5,055 nucleotides of DNA from Geobacter sp. UBA5608 (lineage in GTDB: Bacteria > Desulfobacterota > Desulfuromonadia > Geobacterales > Pseudopelobacteraceae). Shown piece after piece: positions 1-5,055 of this stretch. The stretch lies in assembly GCA_002424705.1 (NCBI GenBank), contig DIKW01000069.1:1-5055 (forward strand), in the 5' to 3' direction. Made by a program: the position numbers and the translations under genes. Each line of letters opens with the position of its first letter. The stretch's first letter is position 1. Under the pieces are notes generated by a model. That model was not told where the DNA came from, did not search any database, and saw nothing but the letters and a program-made list of their open reading frames with translations.

Positions 1-738
1 CCCAAGCTGGTGTTCTTCTTCGACGAGGCGCACCTGCTGTTCAACGACGCCCCGCCGGCCCTGGTGGACAAGATCGAACAGGTGGTGCGCCTGATCCGCT
101 CCAAAGGGGTCGGCGTCTACTTTGTCACTCAGAATCCGGCCGACATCCCGGACAAGGTGCTCTCCCAGCTGGGCAACCGGGTGCAGCACGCCCTGCGCTC
201 CTTCAGCCCCCGCGACCAGAAGGCGGTCAAAGCGGCAGCCGAGACCATGCGCGACAACCCGGCGCTTGACGAAGCAACCGTGATCACCGAACTGGGTGTC
301 GGTGAGGCGCTGGTCTCCTGTCTGGATGAAAAAGGACGCCCCGGTATTGTCGAGCGGGCCCTGATCGTACCGCCCCGAGGCCAGATCGGCCCGATCGAAC
401 CGCACCAGCGGCAGAGCCTGCTGCAAAAATCGCTGGTGGCCGGGGTCTACGACACCGCCGTGGACCGTGAATCAGCCTACGAACTGATCAAGGCCCGGGC
501 CGAGCAGGCAGCGGCACAAACTGCTGCAGTGGCTCAACCGCAATCCCAGCCAGCTGCCGCCGACGGCAGCCTGGGAGGAGTGTTGGGTGATCTGCTGGGA
601 GGGGTCGGCAGCGGCAGTCGGCGACGGGAAGGGGTGGTGGAGGCGATGGCCAAGAGCGCGGCCCGCTCGGTGGGCAACCAGATCGGCCGGGCCATCATCC
701 GGGGGGTGATGGGCTCGATCCTGGGAGGCAGGCGCTAG
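1..738 (+). CDS. HerA-like ATPase of the DUF853/YjgR family, C-terminal part (5' end outside window)
   Basis: The reading frame is open from the first base (Pro-Lys-Leu precede the GTG at 10), so this is the 3' part of a longer gene; that GTG is an internal Val codon. The first visible residues form a Walker B strand, LVFFFDEAHLLF, followed by KIEQVVRLIRSKGVGVYFVT and QNPADIPDKVLSQLGNRVQH, which I recognise from memory as the C-terminal core of E. coli YjgR-type proteins (HerA/FtsK-like P-loop NTPases, DUF853). The Walker A motif and the N-terminal half must lie upstream of the window. After the core (to about residue 162 counted from the GTG) comes an Ala/Gln-rich linker (about 163-185), a Gly-rich stretch (187-203), and a conserved-looking tail around EAMAKSAARSVGNQIGRAII that ends the protein at a TAG. 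Family members are predicted ATP-driven DNA or protein translocases; the cellular role is not firmly established and nothing here specifies it. It converges on the helicase gene. Family assignment is confident, function is not. Confidence 0.9.
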   Translation, partial: PKLVFFFDEAHLLFNDAPPALVDKIEQVVRLIRSKGVGVYFVTQNPADIPDKVLSQLGNRVQHALRSFSPRDQKAVKAAAETMRDNPALDEATVITELGVGEALVSCLDEKGRPGIVERALIVPPRGQIGPIEPHQRQSLLQKSLVAGVYDTAVDRESAYELIKARAEQAAAQTAAVAQPQSQPAAADGSLGGVLGDLLGGVGSGSRRREGVVEAMAKSAARSVGNQIGRAIIRGVMGSILGGRR

Positions 739-766
739 GCACTCCTCAAACAACACTCAAAACGCA

Positions 767-800
767 AACGCCCCGCCTCAAGTTACTGAGGCGGGGCGTT
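767..800 (-). terminator. Hairpin terminator between convergent genes, best for the helicase gene
   Basis: AACGCCCCGCCTCA (767-780) and TGAGGCGGGGCGTT (787-800) are perfect reverse complements, giving a 14-bp GC-rich stem with a 6-base loop (AGTTAC). A further ACGC (762-765)/GCGT (804-807) pairing can extend the stem past a small internal loop. Read on the - strand, the stem is followed by a T-rich stretch (GTTTGCGTTTTGAG), which fits an intrinsic terminator 26 bases after the helicase stop codon. Read on the + strand, only two T residues follow before CATGCG, so termination of the upstream ATPase gene would be weaker, although the same hairpin may serve both directions. Confidence 0.8.
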
Positions 801-825
801 CATGCGTCATGACAGTGCGCGAGGT

Positions 826-2091
826 TTAACGCTGGGTGCGGCTGCGCTGCTGATAACCACCCGCTGCCTTCGGCGCGCCGCCCTGACGGCGTTGGCCGCC
901 CGGCACAAAGGGACGCCGCCCTTTAGCGCCAGCGCCACGGTTGCCGGAAGGCATCGAGCTGGAGGGTTCCAGGCCGGGGATGGTGTGTACCGGCACCTTC
1001 TGGCCGGTATAACGCTCGATCCGCTGCAGGTAGGCAGCTTCGGCCGGCGATGCAAAGGAGATGGCGATGCCGGTGGCGCCGGCCCGGCCGGTGCGGCCGA
1101 TACGGTGCACGTAGTCTTCGGCCGCCTTGGGCAGGTCAAAGTTGATCACATGGCTGATGCCGTTGATATCCAGACCGCGGGCTGCCACATCGGTGGCCAC
1201 CAGCAGCTTGACCCGGCCACGGCGCAGGTTGGTCAGGGTACGGGTTCTCGCACCCTGAGTCATATCGCCATGCAGGGCAGCGGCGGCATGGCCCTGCTGG
1301 TACAGTTCCTGGGCCAGGCTGTCGGCATCCCGCTTGGTGGCGGAGAAGATGATCGCCTGGGTGATAGCGGGATCCTCCAGCAGATGATGCAACAGACGGT
1401 ACTTGTGTCCCAGGTTGTCGGTCACGTGCAGCCGCTGCTCGATCTGCAGATTGGTGGTCTTGGGGGTGGCGATGGCGATCCGCTCAGGCTCGGTCAAAAG
1501 CCGCTGGGCCAGCCGGGCCATCGGGTCGTCCATGGTGGCGGTGAACAGCAGGGTCTGACGGCCTTTGGGGGTCGCGGCGGCGATCTGGTCCACGGCGTCG
1601 GTAAAGCCCATGTCCAGCATCCGGTCGGCCTCGTCCAGCACCAACAGCTCCACGCGGGACAGGTCCAGCCGTCCCCGCTCCAGGTGATCGATCAGGCGTC
1701 CCGGGGTGGCCACGATCAGGTCCACCGGCTGACGCAGCATCCGCAACTGCTCAGGATAGGGTACGCCACCCATGATGGTGCCGTAACGGAAACGGAGCAT
1801 GCGGCCATAGCGGGCCACGGAATCGGCCACCTGTACGGCCAGTTCGCGGGTCGGGGTCAGCACCAGCACCCGGGGGCCATGACCGGCAGGACCGGGCTTG
1901 GCCAGGCGCTCCAGGGCCGGCAGGATAAAGGCGGCGGTCTTGCCGGTGCCGGTCTGAGCCGAGGCGATCAGGTCGCGGCCGGCCTGGGCCAACGGAATGG
2001 CCTCGGCCTGGATCGGGGTGACCTCGGTGTAACCGCAGGCGGTAATCGCCTTCTGGATGGACGGGTGCAGATTGAGTTCAGTAAACAGCAT
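826..2091 (-). CDS. rhlE: ATP-dependent RNA helicase, DEAD-box, RhlE type
   Basis: A complete 421-residue DEAD-box RNA helicase, which would unwind short RNA duplexes in the cytoplasm (ribosome assembly, RNA turnover or cold adaptation in known family members). All core motifs are visible in order: Q motif GYTEVTPIQ (20-28), motif I AQTGTGKT (45-52), Ia PTRELA (80-85), GG (108-109), Ib TPGR (129-132), II DEAD (153-156), III TAT (184-186), IV IIFS (247-250), V TDVAARGLD (300-308) and VI HRIGRTGR (329-336). The junction VHTIPGLEPS (368-377) after the core resembles RhlE rather than SrmB, DbpA or CsdA. The C-terminal tail (381-421) is low complexity, with 10 Arg/Lys and no acidic residue, as expected for an RNA-binding extension. 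The ATG at 2091 is supported by AGGAG six bases upstream and by the usual DEAD-box N-terminus beginning just before the Q motif. Motif III is TAT instead of the common SAT, a tolerated variant. The gene is divergent from the GAPDH gene, with a 402-bp gap. The DEAD-box family is certain; the RhlE subtype is likely. Confidence 0.95.
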   Translation of the reverse strand: MLFTELNLHPSIQKAITACGYTEVTPIQAEAIPLAQAGRDLIASAQTGTGKTAAFILPALERLAKPGPAGHGPRVLVLTPTRELAVQVADSVARYGRMLRFRYGTIMGGVPYPEQLRMLRQPVDLIVATPGRLIDHLERGRLDLSRVELLVLDEADRMLDMGFTDAVDQIAAATPKGRQTLLFTATMDDPMARLAQRLLTEPERIAIATPKTTNLQIEQRLHVTDNLGHKYRLLHHLLEDPAITQAIIFSATKRDADSLAQELYQQGHAAAALHGDMTQGARTRTLTNLRRGRVKLLVATDVAARGLDINGISHVINFDLPKAAEDYVHRIGRTGRAGATGIAISFASPAEAAYLQRIERYTGQKVPVHTIPGLEPSSSMPSGNRGAGAKGRRPFVPGGQRRQGGAPKAAGGYQQRSRTQR

Positions 2092-2097
2092 GAAATT

Positions 2098-2102
2098 CTC
2101 CT
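2098..2102 (-). promoter_or_regulatory. Ribosome binding site of the RhlE-type helicase
   Basis: On the - strand AGGAG lies six bases before the ATG whose first base is 2091. This good Shine-Dalgarno match at standard spacing fixes the helicase start. Confidence 0.8.
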
Positions 2103-2180
2103 GATTCGGCGCGAGCGGAAACCTGCCGGGTCGCTCTCCGGTGTGCCAAATCGAGTTAGAGGGTGTGTGAATGGGCGCGT

Positions 2181-2199
2181 CGGGACAACCACTGTCCCG
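2181..2199. repeat. Short perfect inverted repeat upstream of the helicase
   Basis: CGGGACA (2181-2187) and TGTCCCG (2193-2199) are exact reverse complements around a 5-base loop (ACCAC). No T tract follows on either strand, so it is not a typical intrinsic terminator. It lies about 90 bases before the helicase start and could be a leader RNA hairpin or a protein-binding operator; the sequence cannot separate these. Confidence 0.5.
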
Positions 2200-2241
2200 G
2201 AAAGGGGTAGCGACACCACCACGGATGGCCGGCAGTACTCA

Positions 2242-2274
2242 GGTACCGATCTCGATACAACATCGATGGGTACC
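2242..2274. repeat. Imperfect inverted repeat flanked by GGTACC
   Basis: Two GGTACC palindromes (2242-2247 and 2269-2274) enclose an inner inverted repeat TCGAT (2252-2256)/ATCGA (2262-2266) with loop ACAAC. GATC (2248-2251) and TG (2267-2268) form an asymmetric internal loop. It lies 151 bases upstream of the helicase ATG and 219 bases upstream of the GAPDH ATG. It could be an operator or a structured leader element; no known regulator site was recognised. Confidence 0.4.
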
Positions 2275-2405
2275 ACTTCGTCGCAAACCAAACGCGGTGC
2301 TGCACAAATCGGGAACGTAACCGGGATGCAGAAGGGGGTCGGGCAGCGAAGAAATGAGGCGAAAACAATTTTGTGACTTTATTGGATCTTTCAGCGAATA
2401 GCAAG

Positions 2406-2463
2406 CAAATAATATAAAAAAGTAGATGCGCCCCTTGACAGGCCTCGGCTAATCGTGAAATGT
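2406..2463 (+). promoter_or_regulatory. Candidate sigma-70-type promoter of the GAPDH gene
   Basis: A perfect -35 box TTGACA is at 2435-2440. At a 17-base spacer the -10 position (2458-2463) reads AAATGT, a poor match to TATAAT, so the promoter would be weak or activator-dependent. The AT-rich block just upstream (AATAATATAAAAAAGTAG, about 2407-2424) is placed where an UP element would be. A start near 2470 would leave a leader of about 24 bases containing only the ribosome binding site. This is inferred from pattern alone. Confidence 0.4.
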
Positions 2464-2478
2464 AGCAGCCTAACATCT

Positions 2479-2486
2479 GGAGGGGG
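2479..2486 (+). promoter_or_regulatory. Ribosome binding site of the GAPDH-family gene
   Basis: GGAGGGGG precedes the ATG at 2494, with the GGAGG core ending 10 bases before it. This favours 2494 over the in-frame GTG at 2455, which has no Shine-Dalgarno site and overlaps the candidate -10 region. Confidence 0.8.
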
Positions 2487-2493
2487 AATAACC

Positions 2494-3936
2494 ATGAAGA
2501 ACAAACAGGAAACCCATCTCAAGGAATGGCAAGGTCTGGAAGAGGCTGCCGAGCAGATGCTGCCGCTTTTGGGCCAGCTCTACCGTGAACGGAACATCGT
2601 CTGCACGGTCTACGGCCGCTCCGTGGTTCACAGCACCACCATCGATATCCTCAAGGCCCACCGTTTCGCCCGCCTGATTATCGACGCCGAGCTCTCCGCC
2701 CACAAGACCCTGCCGGTGGTGGAGGCGCTCTGTCAGCTGGACCTGGCTCCGGCCCGGATCGACATCGGTAAGCTGGCGGTCGGCTTCCAGAACCAGACCG
2801 CCTTCAGCTCGGTCAGCGACTACCTGCGCAGCGAGCTGGCCGGCATCAACACCGGCCGCCAGGCGATCATCAGCGAACCCCAGGATATCGTGCTGTACGG
2901 CTTTGGCCGGATCGGCCGGCTGCTGGCCCGGCTGCTGGTTGAAAAATCAGGCAGCGGCGACAAGCTGCGGCTGCGGGCTGCCGTGGTACGTAAGGGCAGC
3001 GCCGACGACCTGATGAAACGGGCCAGCCTGCTGCGGCGCGATTCGATCCATGGCCAGTTCAACGGCATCATCACCGTGGACGAAGAGGAAAACGCCATCA
3101 TCGCCAACGGCAACATGATCCGGATCATCTATGCCGATGCCCCGGACCAGGTGGATTACACCACCTACGGTATCAACAACGCCATCCTGATCGACAACAC
3201 CGGCAAATGGCGCGACCGCGAAGGGCTCTCGCGCCACCTGCAGGCAAAAGGGGTCGCCAAGGTGATCCTGACCGCACCGGGCAAGGGCGATATCCCCAAC
3301 GTGGTGGCCGGGGTCAACAACGAACTGATCACCGCCAATGAGACCATCTTCTCAGCAGCCAGCTGCACCACCAACGCCATTGTGCCGGTGCTGAAGGCGG
3401 TCTACGATCGCTTCGGGATCCAGCATGGCCATGTGGAGACCTGTCACTCCTACACCAACGACCAGAACCTGATCGACAACTACCACAAGGGTTCCCGCCG
3501 GGGCCGCAGTGCGGCGCTGAACATGGTGATCACCGAGACCGGCGCCGCCAAGGCGGTGGCCAAGGTCATTCCGGAACTGTCCGGCAAGCTGACCGGCAAC
3601 GCCATCCGGGTGCCGACCCCCAACGTCTCGCTGGCGATCCTCAACCTGGGACTGGGACAGGAAACCAGCGTCAAGGAGCTGAACCAGTATCTGCGGGACT
3701 GCTCGCTCAATTCGCCGCTGCAGAACCAGATCGAGTATGTGGTTTCGCCCGAGGTGGTCTCCAGCGACTTTGTCGGTTCGCGGGCAGCCGGGGTGGTCGA
3801 TTCCCTGGCCACCATCGTGCAGGGCAACCGCTGCGTGCTCTACGTCTGGTACGATAACGAATTCGGCTACAGCTGTCAGGTGGTGCGGATGGTGCAGAAG
3901 ATGGCCGGCATCGAGCTGCCGGCGCTGCCCAACTAG
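2494..3936 (+). CDS. gap: Glyceraldehyde-3-phosphate dehydrogenase family protein with N-terminal extension (480 aa)
   Basis: A complete GAPDH-family enzyme, expected to interconvert glyceraldehyde 3-phosphate and 1,3-bisphosphoglycerate with NAD(P) in the cytoplasm. Visible features are the Rossmann motif GFGRIGR (136-142), the catalytic SCTTNA with Cys291, the catalytic His318 in HSYTNDQ (27 residues after the Cys, as in classical GAPDH), the phosphate-binding region RRGRSAALNM (335-344), TGAAKAV (349-355), RVPTPNVS (372-379) and WYDNEFGYS (452-460). At 480 residues it is about 140 longer than a classical GAPDH. The extra length is an N-terminal domain (about 1-130, including YRERNIVCTVYGRSVV and DILKAHRFAR) that I recall in a distinct proteobacterial GAPDH clade such as the Pseudomonas long-form paralogue. 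The loop after the second Rossmann strand reads VVRKGS (164-169) where NAD-specific enzymes have an Asp (E. coli: INDL), so NADP use or relaxed specificity is possible. The gene is monocistronic here. It could act in gluconeogenesis or a dedicated role rather than general glycolysis. Family is certain, physiological role is not. Confidence 0.95.
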   Translation: MKNKQETHLKEWQGLEEAAEQMLPLLGQLYRERNIVCTVYGRSVVHSTTIDILKAHRFARLIIDAELSAHKTLPVVEALCQLDLAPARIDIGKLAVGFQNQTAFSSVSDYLRSELAGINTGRQAIISEPQDIVLYGFGRIGRLLARLLVEKSGSGDKLRLRAAVVRKGSADDLMKRASLLRRDSIHGQFNGIITVDEEENAIIANGNMIRIIYADAPDQVDYTTYGINNAILIDNTGKWRDREGLSRHLQAKGVAKVILTAPGKGDIPNVVAGVNNELITANETIFSAASCTTNAIVPVLKAVYDRFGIQHGHVETCHSYTNDQNLIDNYHKGSRRGRSAALNMVITETGAAKAVAKVIPELSGKLTGNAIRVPTPNVSLAILNLGLGQETSVKELNQYLRDCSLNSPLQNQIEYVVSPEVVSSDFVGSRAAGVVDSLATIVQGNRCVLYVWYDNEFGYSCQVVRMVQKMAGIELPALPN

Positions 3937-3947
3937 ACTATTACGAT

Positions 3948-3979
3948 AAAAAAAAAACGGGCGCCCTGCAGGGCGCCCG
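3948..3979 (-). terminator. Strong intrinsic terminator of the P-type ATPase gene
   Basis: A perfect 22-base palindrome spans 3958-3979: CGGGCGCCC (3958-3966), a TGCA centre, and GGGCGCCCG (3971-3979). On the - strand it is followed by ten T residues (A run at 3948-3957 on the + strand). It begins 12 bases after the stop codon of the ATPase gene, the standard layout of a Rho-independent terminator. On the + strand no T tract follows, so the hairpin is not a canonical terminator for the GAPDH gene, although the 55-base gap offers no alternative. Confidence 0.92.
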
Positions 3980-3991
3980 CTCCAGCTCAAC

Positions 3992-5055
3992 TCACACAGC
4001 ATGCCGTTCCCGCCTGCGCCGGCCCCACTTTTCCAGTTCCAGCAATACAAACACCGCCACTGCCGGTAGCAGCACCAGCCACACCAGGTTGCCGGTCAGG
4101 GCTAGTGTACTGAAGAACCCCTGCAAGGGCGGGAGATAGACTGCTGCGGCCTGCAACAACAGTACGCTGGCCGCCATCATCAGCAACCAGGGATTAGTGA
4201 ACAGGCCCATACTGACGAAGGAGTTCCTGAAGGAACGCAACGCCATGGCCTGGGCCACCTGGGCCAGGGCAAGCGAGACAAACAGCGCGGTCTGCCAGGG
4301 GCCGCCGGAAAGCCAGGTCAACCAGGCCACCGCCATACAGGAGCCACCGATCAGACCGCCGGTAACCAGCACGTACTGCAGCGCTGAGCGGTCGAATATC
4401 TGGCTGTCGGAACGGATCGGCGGCCGCTGCATCACATCCGGCTCCGGCCGTTCAACCCCCATGCCCAACCCCAGCAGACCGTCGGTCAGCAGGTTGAGCC
4501 ACAACAGCTGCAGCGGCGTGAGCGGCATCGACATGCCGATGAACGGCAACAGCAGCACCGCCAGGATCTTGCCGGTATTGCCGGCCACGGAGAAGATCAC
4601 AAACTTGCGGATATTGTCGTAGATGGTGCGGCCTTCCTCCACCGCCGCCACGATGGTGGCGAAGTTGTCATCCAGCAAGACCATGTCGGCAGCCTCACGG
4701 GCCACATCAGTGCCCACCTTGCCCATGGCCACCCCCACATTGGCCTTTTTGAGGGCCGGCGCGTCGTTGACCCCGTCGCCGGTCATGGCCGCCACCCCAC
4801 CCTGACGCTGGATGGCATCCACTATTTTAAGCTTGTGCTCCGGCGCCACCCGGGCATAGACCGAGACCCGGCCTACCGCGGCATCGAACTCCTCCTCGCT
4901 CAGCCGGTCCAGCTCCTGGCCGGTCAGCGCCCCCGGCCCATCATCAATCCCCACCTGACGGGCGATGGCCGCGGCGGTCAACGGGTGGTCCCCGGTAATC
5001 ATCACCGGCCGGATGCCGGCCGTCAGGCACCGGGCCACCGCCTCCGCCGCCTCCT
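3992..5055 (-). CDS. Cation-transporting P-type ATPase (P2/Ca2+-type), C-terminal part (5' end outside window)
   Basis: The frame stays open to the window edge (residues EAAEA precede the GTG at 5038), so this is the 3' part of a larger P-type ATPase gene and that GTG is an internal Val codon. Numbering from it, one sees the P-domain motifs MITGDH (13-18) and MTGDGVNDAPALKKA (85-99) with the Mg-binding Asp pair, followed by six membrane segments M5-M10 at about 146-166, 173-193, 220-243, 250-268, 283-303 and 313-334, then a basic C-terminal end (KWGRRRRERH). This six-helix C-terminal module is typical of P2-type pumps (Ca2+, Na+/K+ or H+/K+) and excludes heavy-metal P1B pumps. M6 carries NLLTDG (182-187), matching the Asn-x-x-Thr-Asp Ca2+ ligands of SERCA. 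M5 has NTGK (154-157) where SERCA has NVGE, so a Lys replaces a Ca2+-ligand Glu. The phosphorylated DKTGT site and M1-M4 are outside the window. It is probably an inner-membrane Ca2+-type exporter, but the ion is not proven. Confidence 0.92.
   Translation of the reverse strand, partial: EAAEAVARCLTAGIRPVMITGDHPLTAAAIARQVGIDDGPGALTGQELDRLSEEEFDAAVGRVSVYARVAPEHKLKIVDAIQRQGGVAAMTGDGVNDAPALKKANVGVAMGKVGTDVAREAADMVLLDDNFATIVAAVEEGRTIYDNIRKFVIFSVAGNTGKILAVLLLPFIGMSMPLTPLQLLWLNLLTDGLLGLGMGVERPEPDVMQRPPIRSDSQIFDRSALQYVLVTGGLIGGSCMAVAWLTWLSGGPWQTALFVSLALAQVAQAMALRSFRNSFVSMGLFTNPWLLMMAASVLLLQAAAVYLPPLQGFFSTLALTGNLVWLVLLPAVAVFVLLELEKWGRRRRERHAV

Larger units (their letters stand above)
2092..2493. other. 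402-bp divergent intergenic region
   Basis: This is the space between the start codons of the helicase (- strand) and the GAPDH gene (+ strand). The helicase-proximal two thirds are mixed in composition and hold two hairpins (2181-2199 and 2242-2274). From about 2361 to 2424 the sequence turns AT-rich, then a TTGACA box (2435-2440) leads to the GAPDH start. I found no convincing -35/-10 pair for the helicase, so its transcription start is unknown. If it starts in or near the AT-rich patch, the helicase mRNA would have a leader of roughly 300 bases. Open frames crossing this region on either strand lack ribosome binding sites and resemble no known protein, and I see no tRNA or recognised small RNA. 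Confidence 0.7.

Noticed and set aside
802..2376. A 524-residue open frame on the + strand opposite the helicase gene
   Set aside because: It is antisense to a complete, motif-perfect DEAD-box gene, is rich in Gly, Gln and His as expected of a mirror frame in GC-rich DNA, has no recognisable domain and starts inside the terminator region.
1968..2476. Two open frames of about 106 residues on the - strand in the divergent gap (2156-2476 and 1968-2291)
   Set aside because: Neither has a Shine-Dalgarno site or family resemblance; one overlaps the helicase start in another frame. They were considered as leader peptides but are too long and unsupported.
2455..2493. Upstream in-frame GTG start for the GAPDH gene
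   Set aside because: No ribosome binding site precedes it and it would overlap the candidate promoter, whereas the ATG at 2494 has a strong GGAGGGGG site.
3352..4050. A 232-residue open frame on the - strand opposite the GAPDH gene and across the terminator
   Set aside because: It overlaps the conserved catalytic part of the GAPDH in antisense and runs through the strong terminator and the end of the ATPase gene; it resembles no known protein.
4197..4805. Two + strand open frames opposite the P-type ATPase gene (4197-4622 and 4623-4805)
   Set aside because: They are antisense to conserved P-domain and membrane segments, with Ser/Pro/Thr-rich composition typical of mirror frames.
1..5055. 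A multi-gene defence, mobile or biosynthetic system
   Set aside because: The genes alternate in strand, are separated by terminators or a divergent promoter region, and belong to unrelated housekeeping families. There are no transposases, integrases, direct-repeat arrays, tRNAs or attachment-site duplications.

Overview
The window is a GC-rich stretch of bacterial chromosome with four housekeeping-type protein genes and no sign of mobile elements, RNA genes or CRISPR. The gene families (a YjgR-type HerA-like ATPase, an RhlE-type DEAD-box helicase, a long GAPDH with an N-terminal extension, and a P2-type cation ATPase), the base composition and the Shine-Dalgarno sites suggest a proteobacterium or a Desulfuromonadota (Geobacter-like) bacterium. 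The taxonomic guess comes from remembered family distribution and is of low confidence.

Layout from left to right. (1) 1-738, + strand: C-terminal part of a DUF853/YjgR HerA-like ATPase whose 5' end lies outside the window. (2) 767-800: a perfect 14-bp-stem hairpin between two convergent stop codons. (3) 826-2091, - strand: a complete RhlE-type RNA helicase with all DEAD-box motifs. (4) 2092-2493: a 402-bp divergent intergenic region with two hairpins on the helicase side, then an AT-rich patch and a TTGACA box on the GAPDH side. (5) 2494-3936, + strand: a complete 480-residue GAPDH-family enzyme with an extra N-terminal domain of about 130 residues. (6) 3948-3979: a palindrome with a 10-base T tract when read on the - strand, a textbook terminator for the last gene. 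(7) 3992-5055, - strand: C-terminal half of a P2-type cation-transporting ATPase whose 5' end lies outside the window.

The genes alternate in strand (+,-,+,-). Both convergent gaps are short (87 and 55 bp) and hold a hairpin, and the only long gap is the divergent promoter region. Each gene therefore appears to be its own transcription unit at the ends visible here, and nothing indicates that the four products form one pathway. I found no previously undescribed multi-gene system. The points most worth a second look are the Lys at the usual M5 acidic ion-binding position of the ATPase, the unusual cofactor loop and N-terminal extension of the GAPDH, and the structured leader upstream of the helicase.
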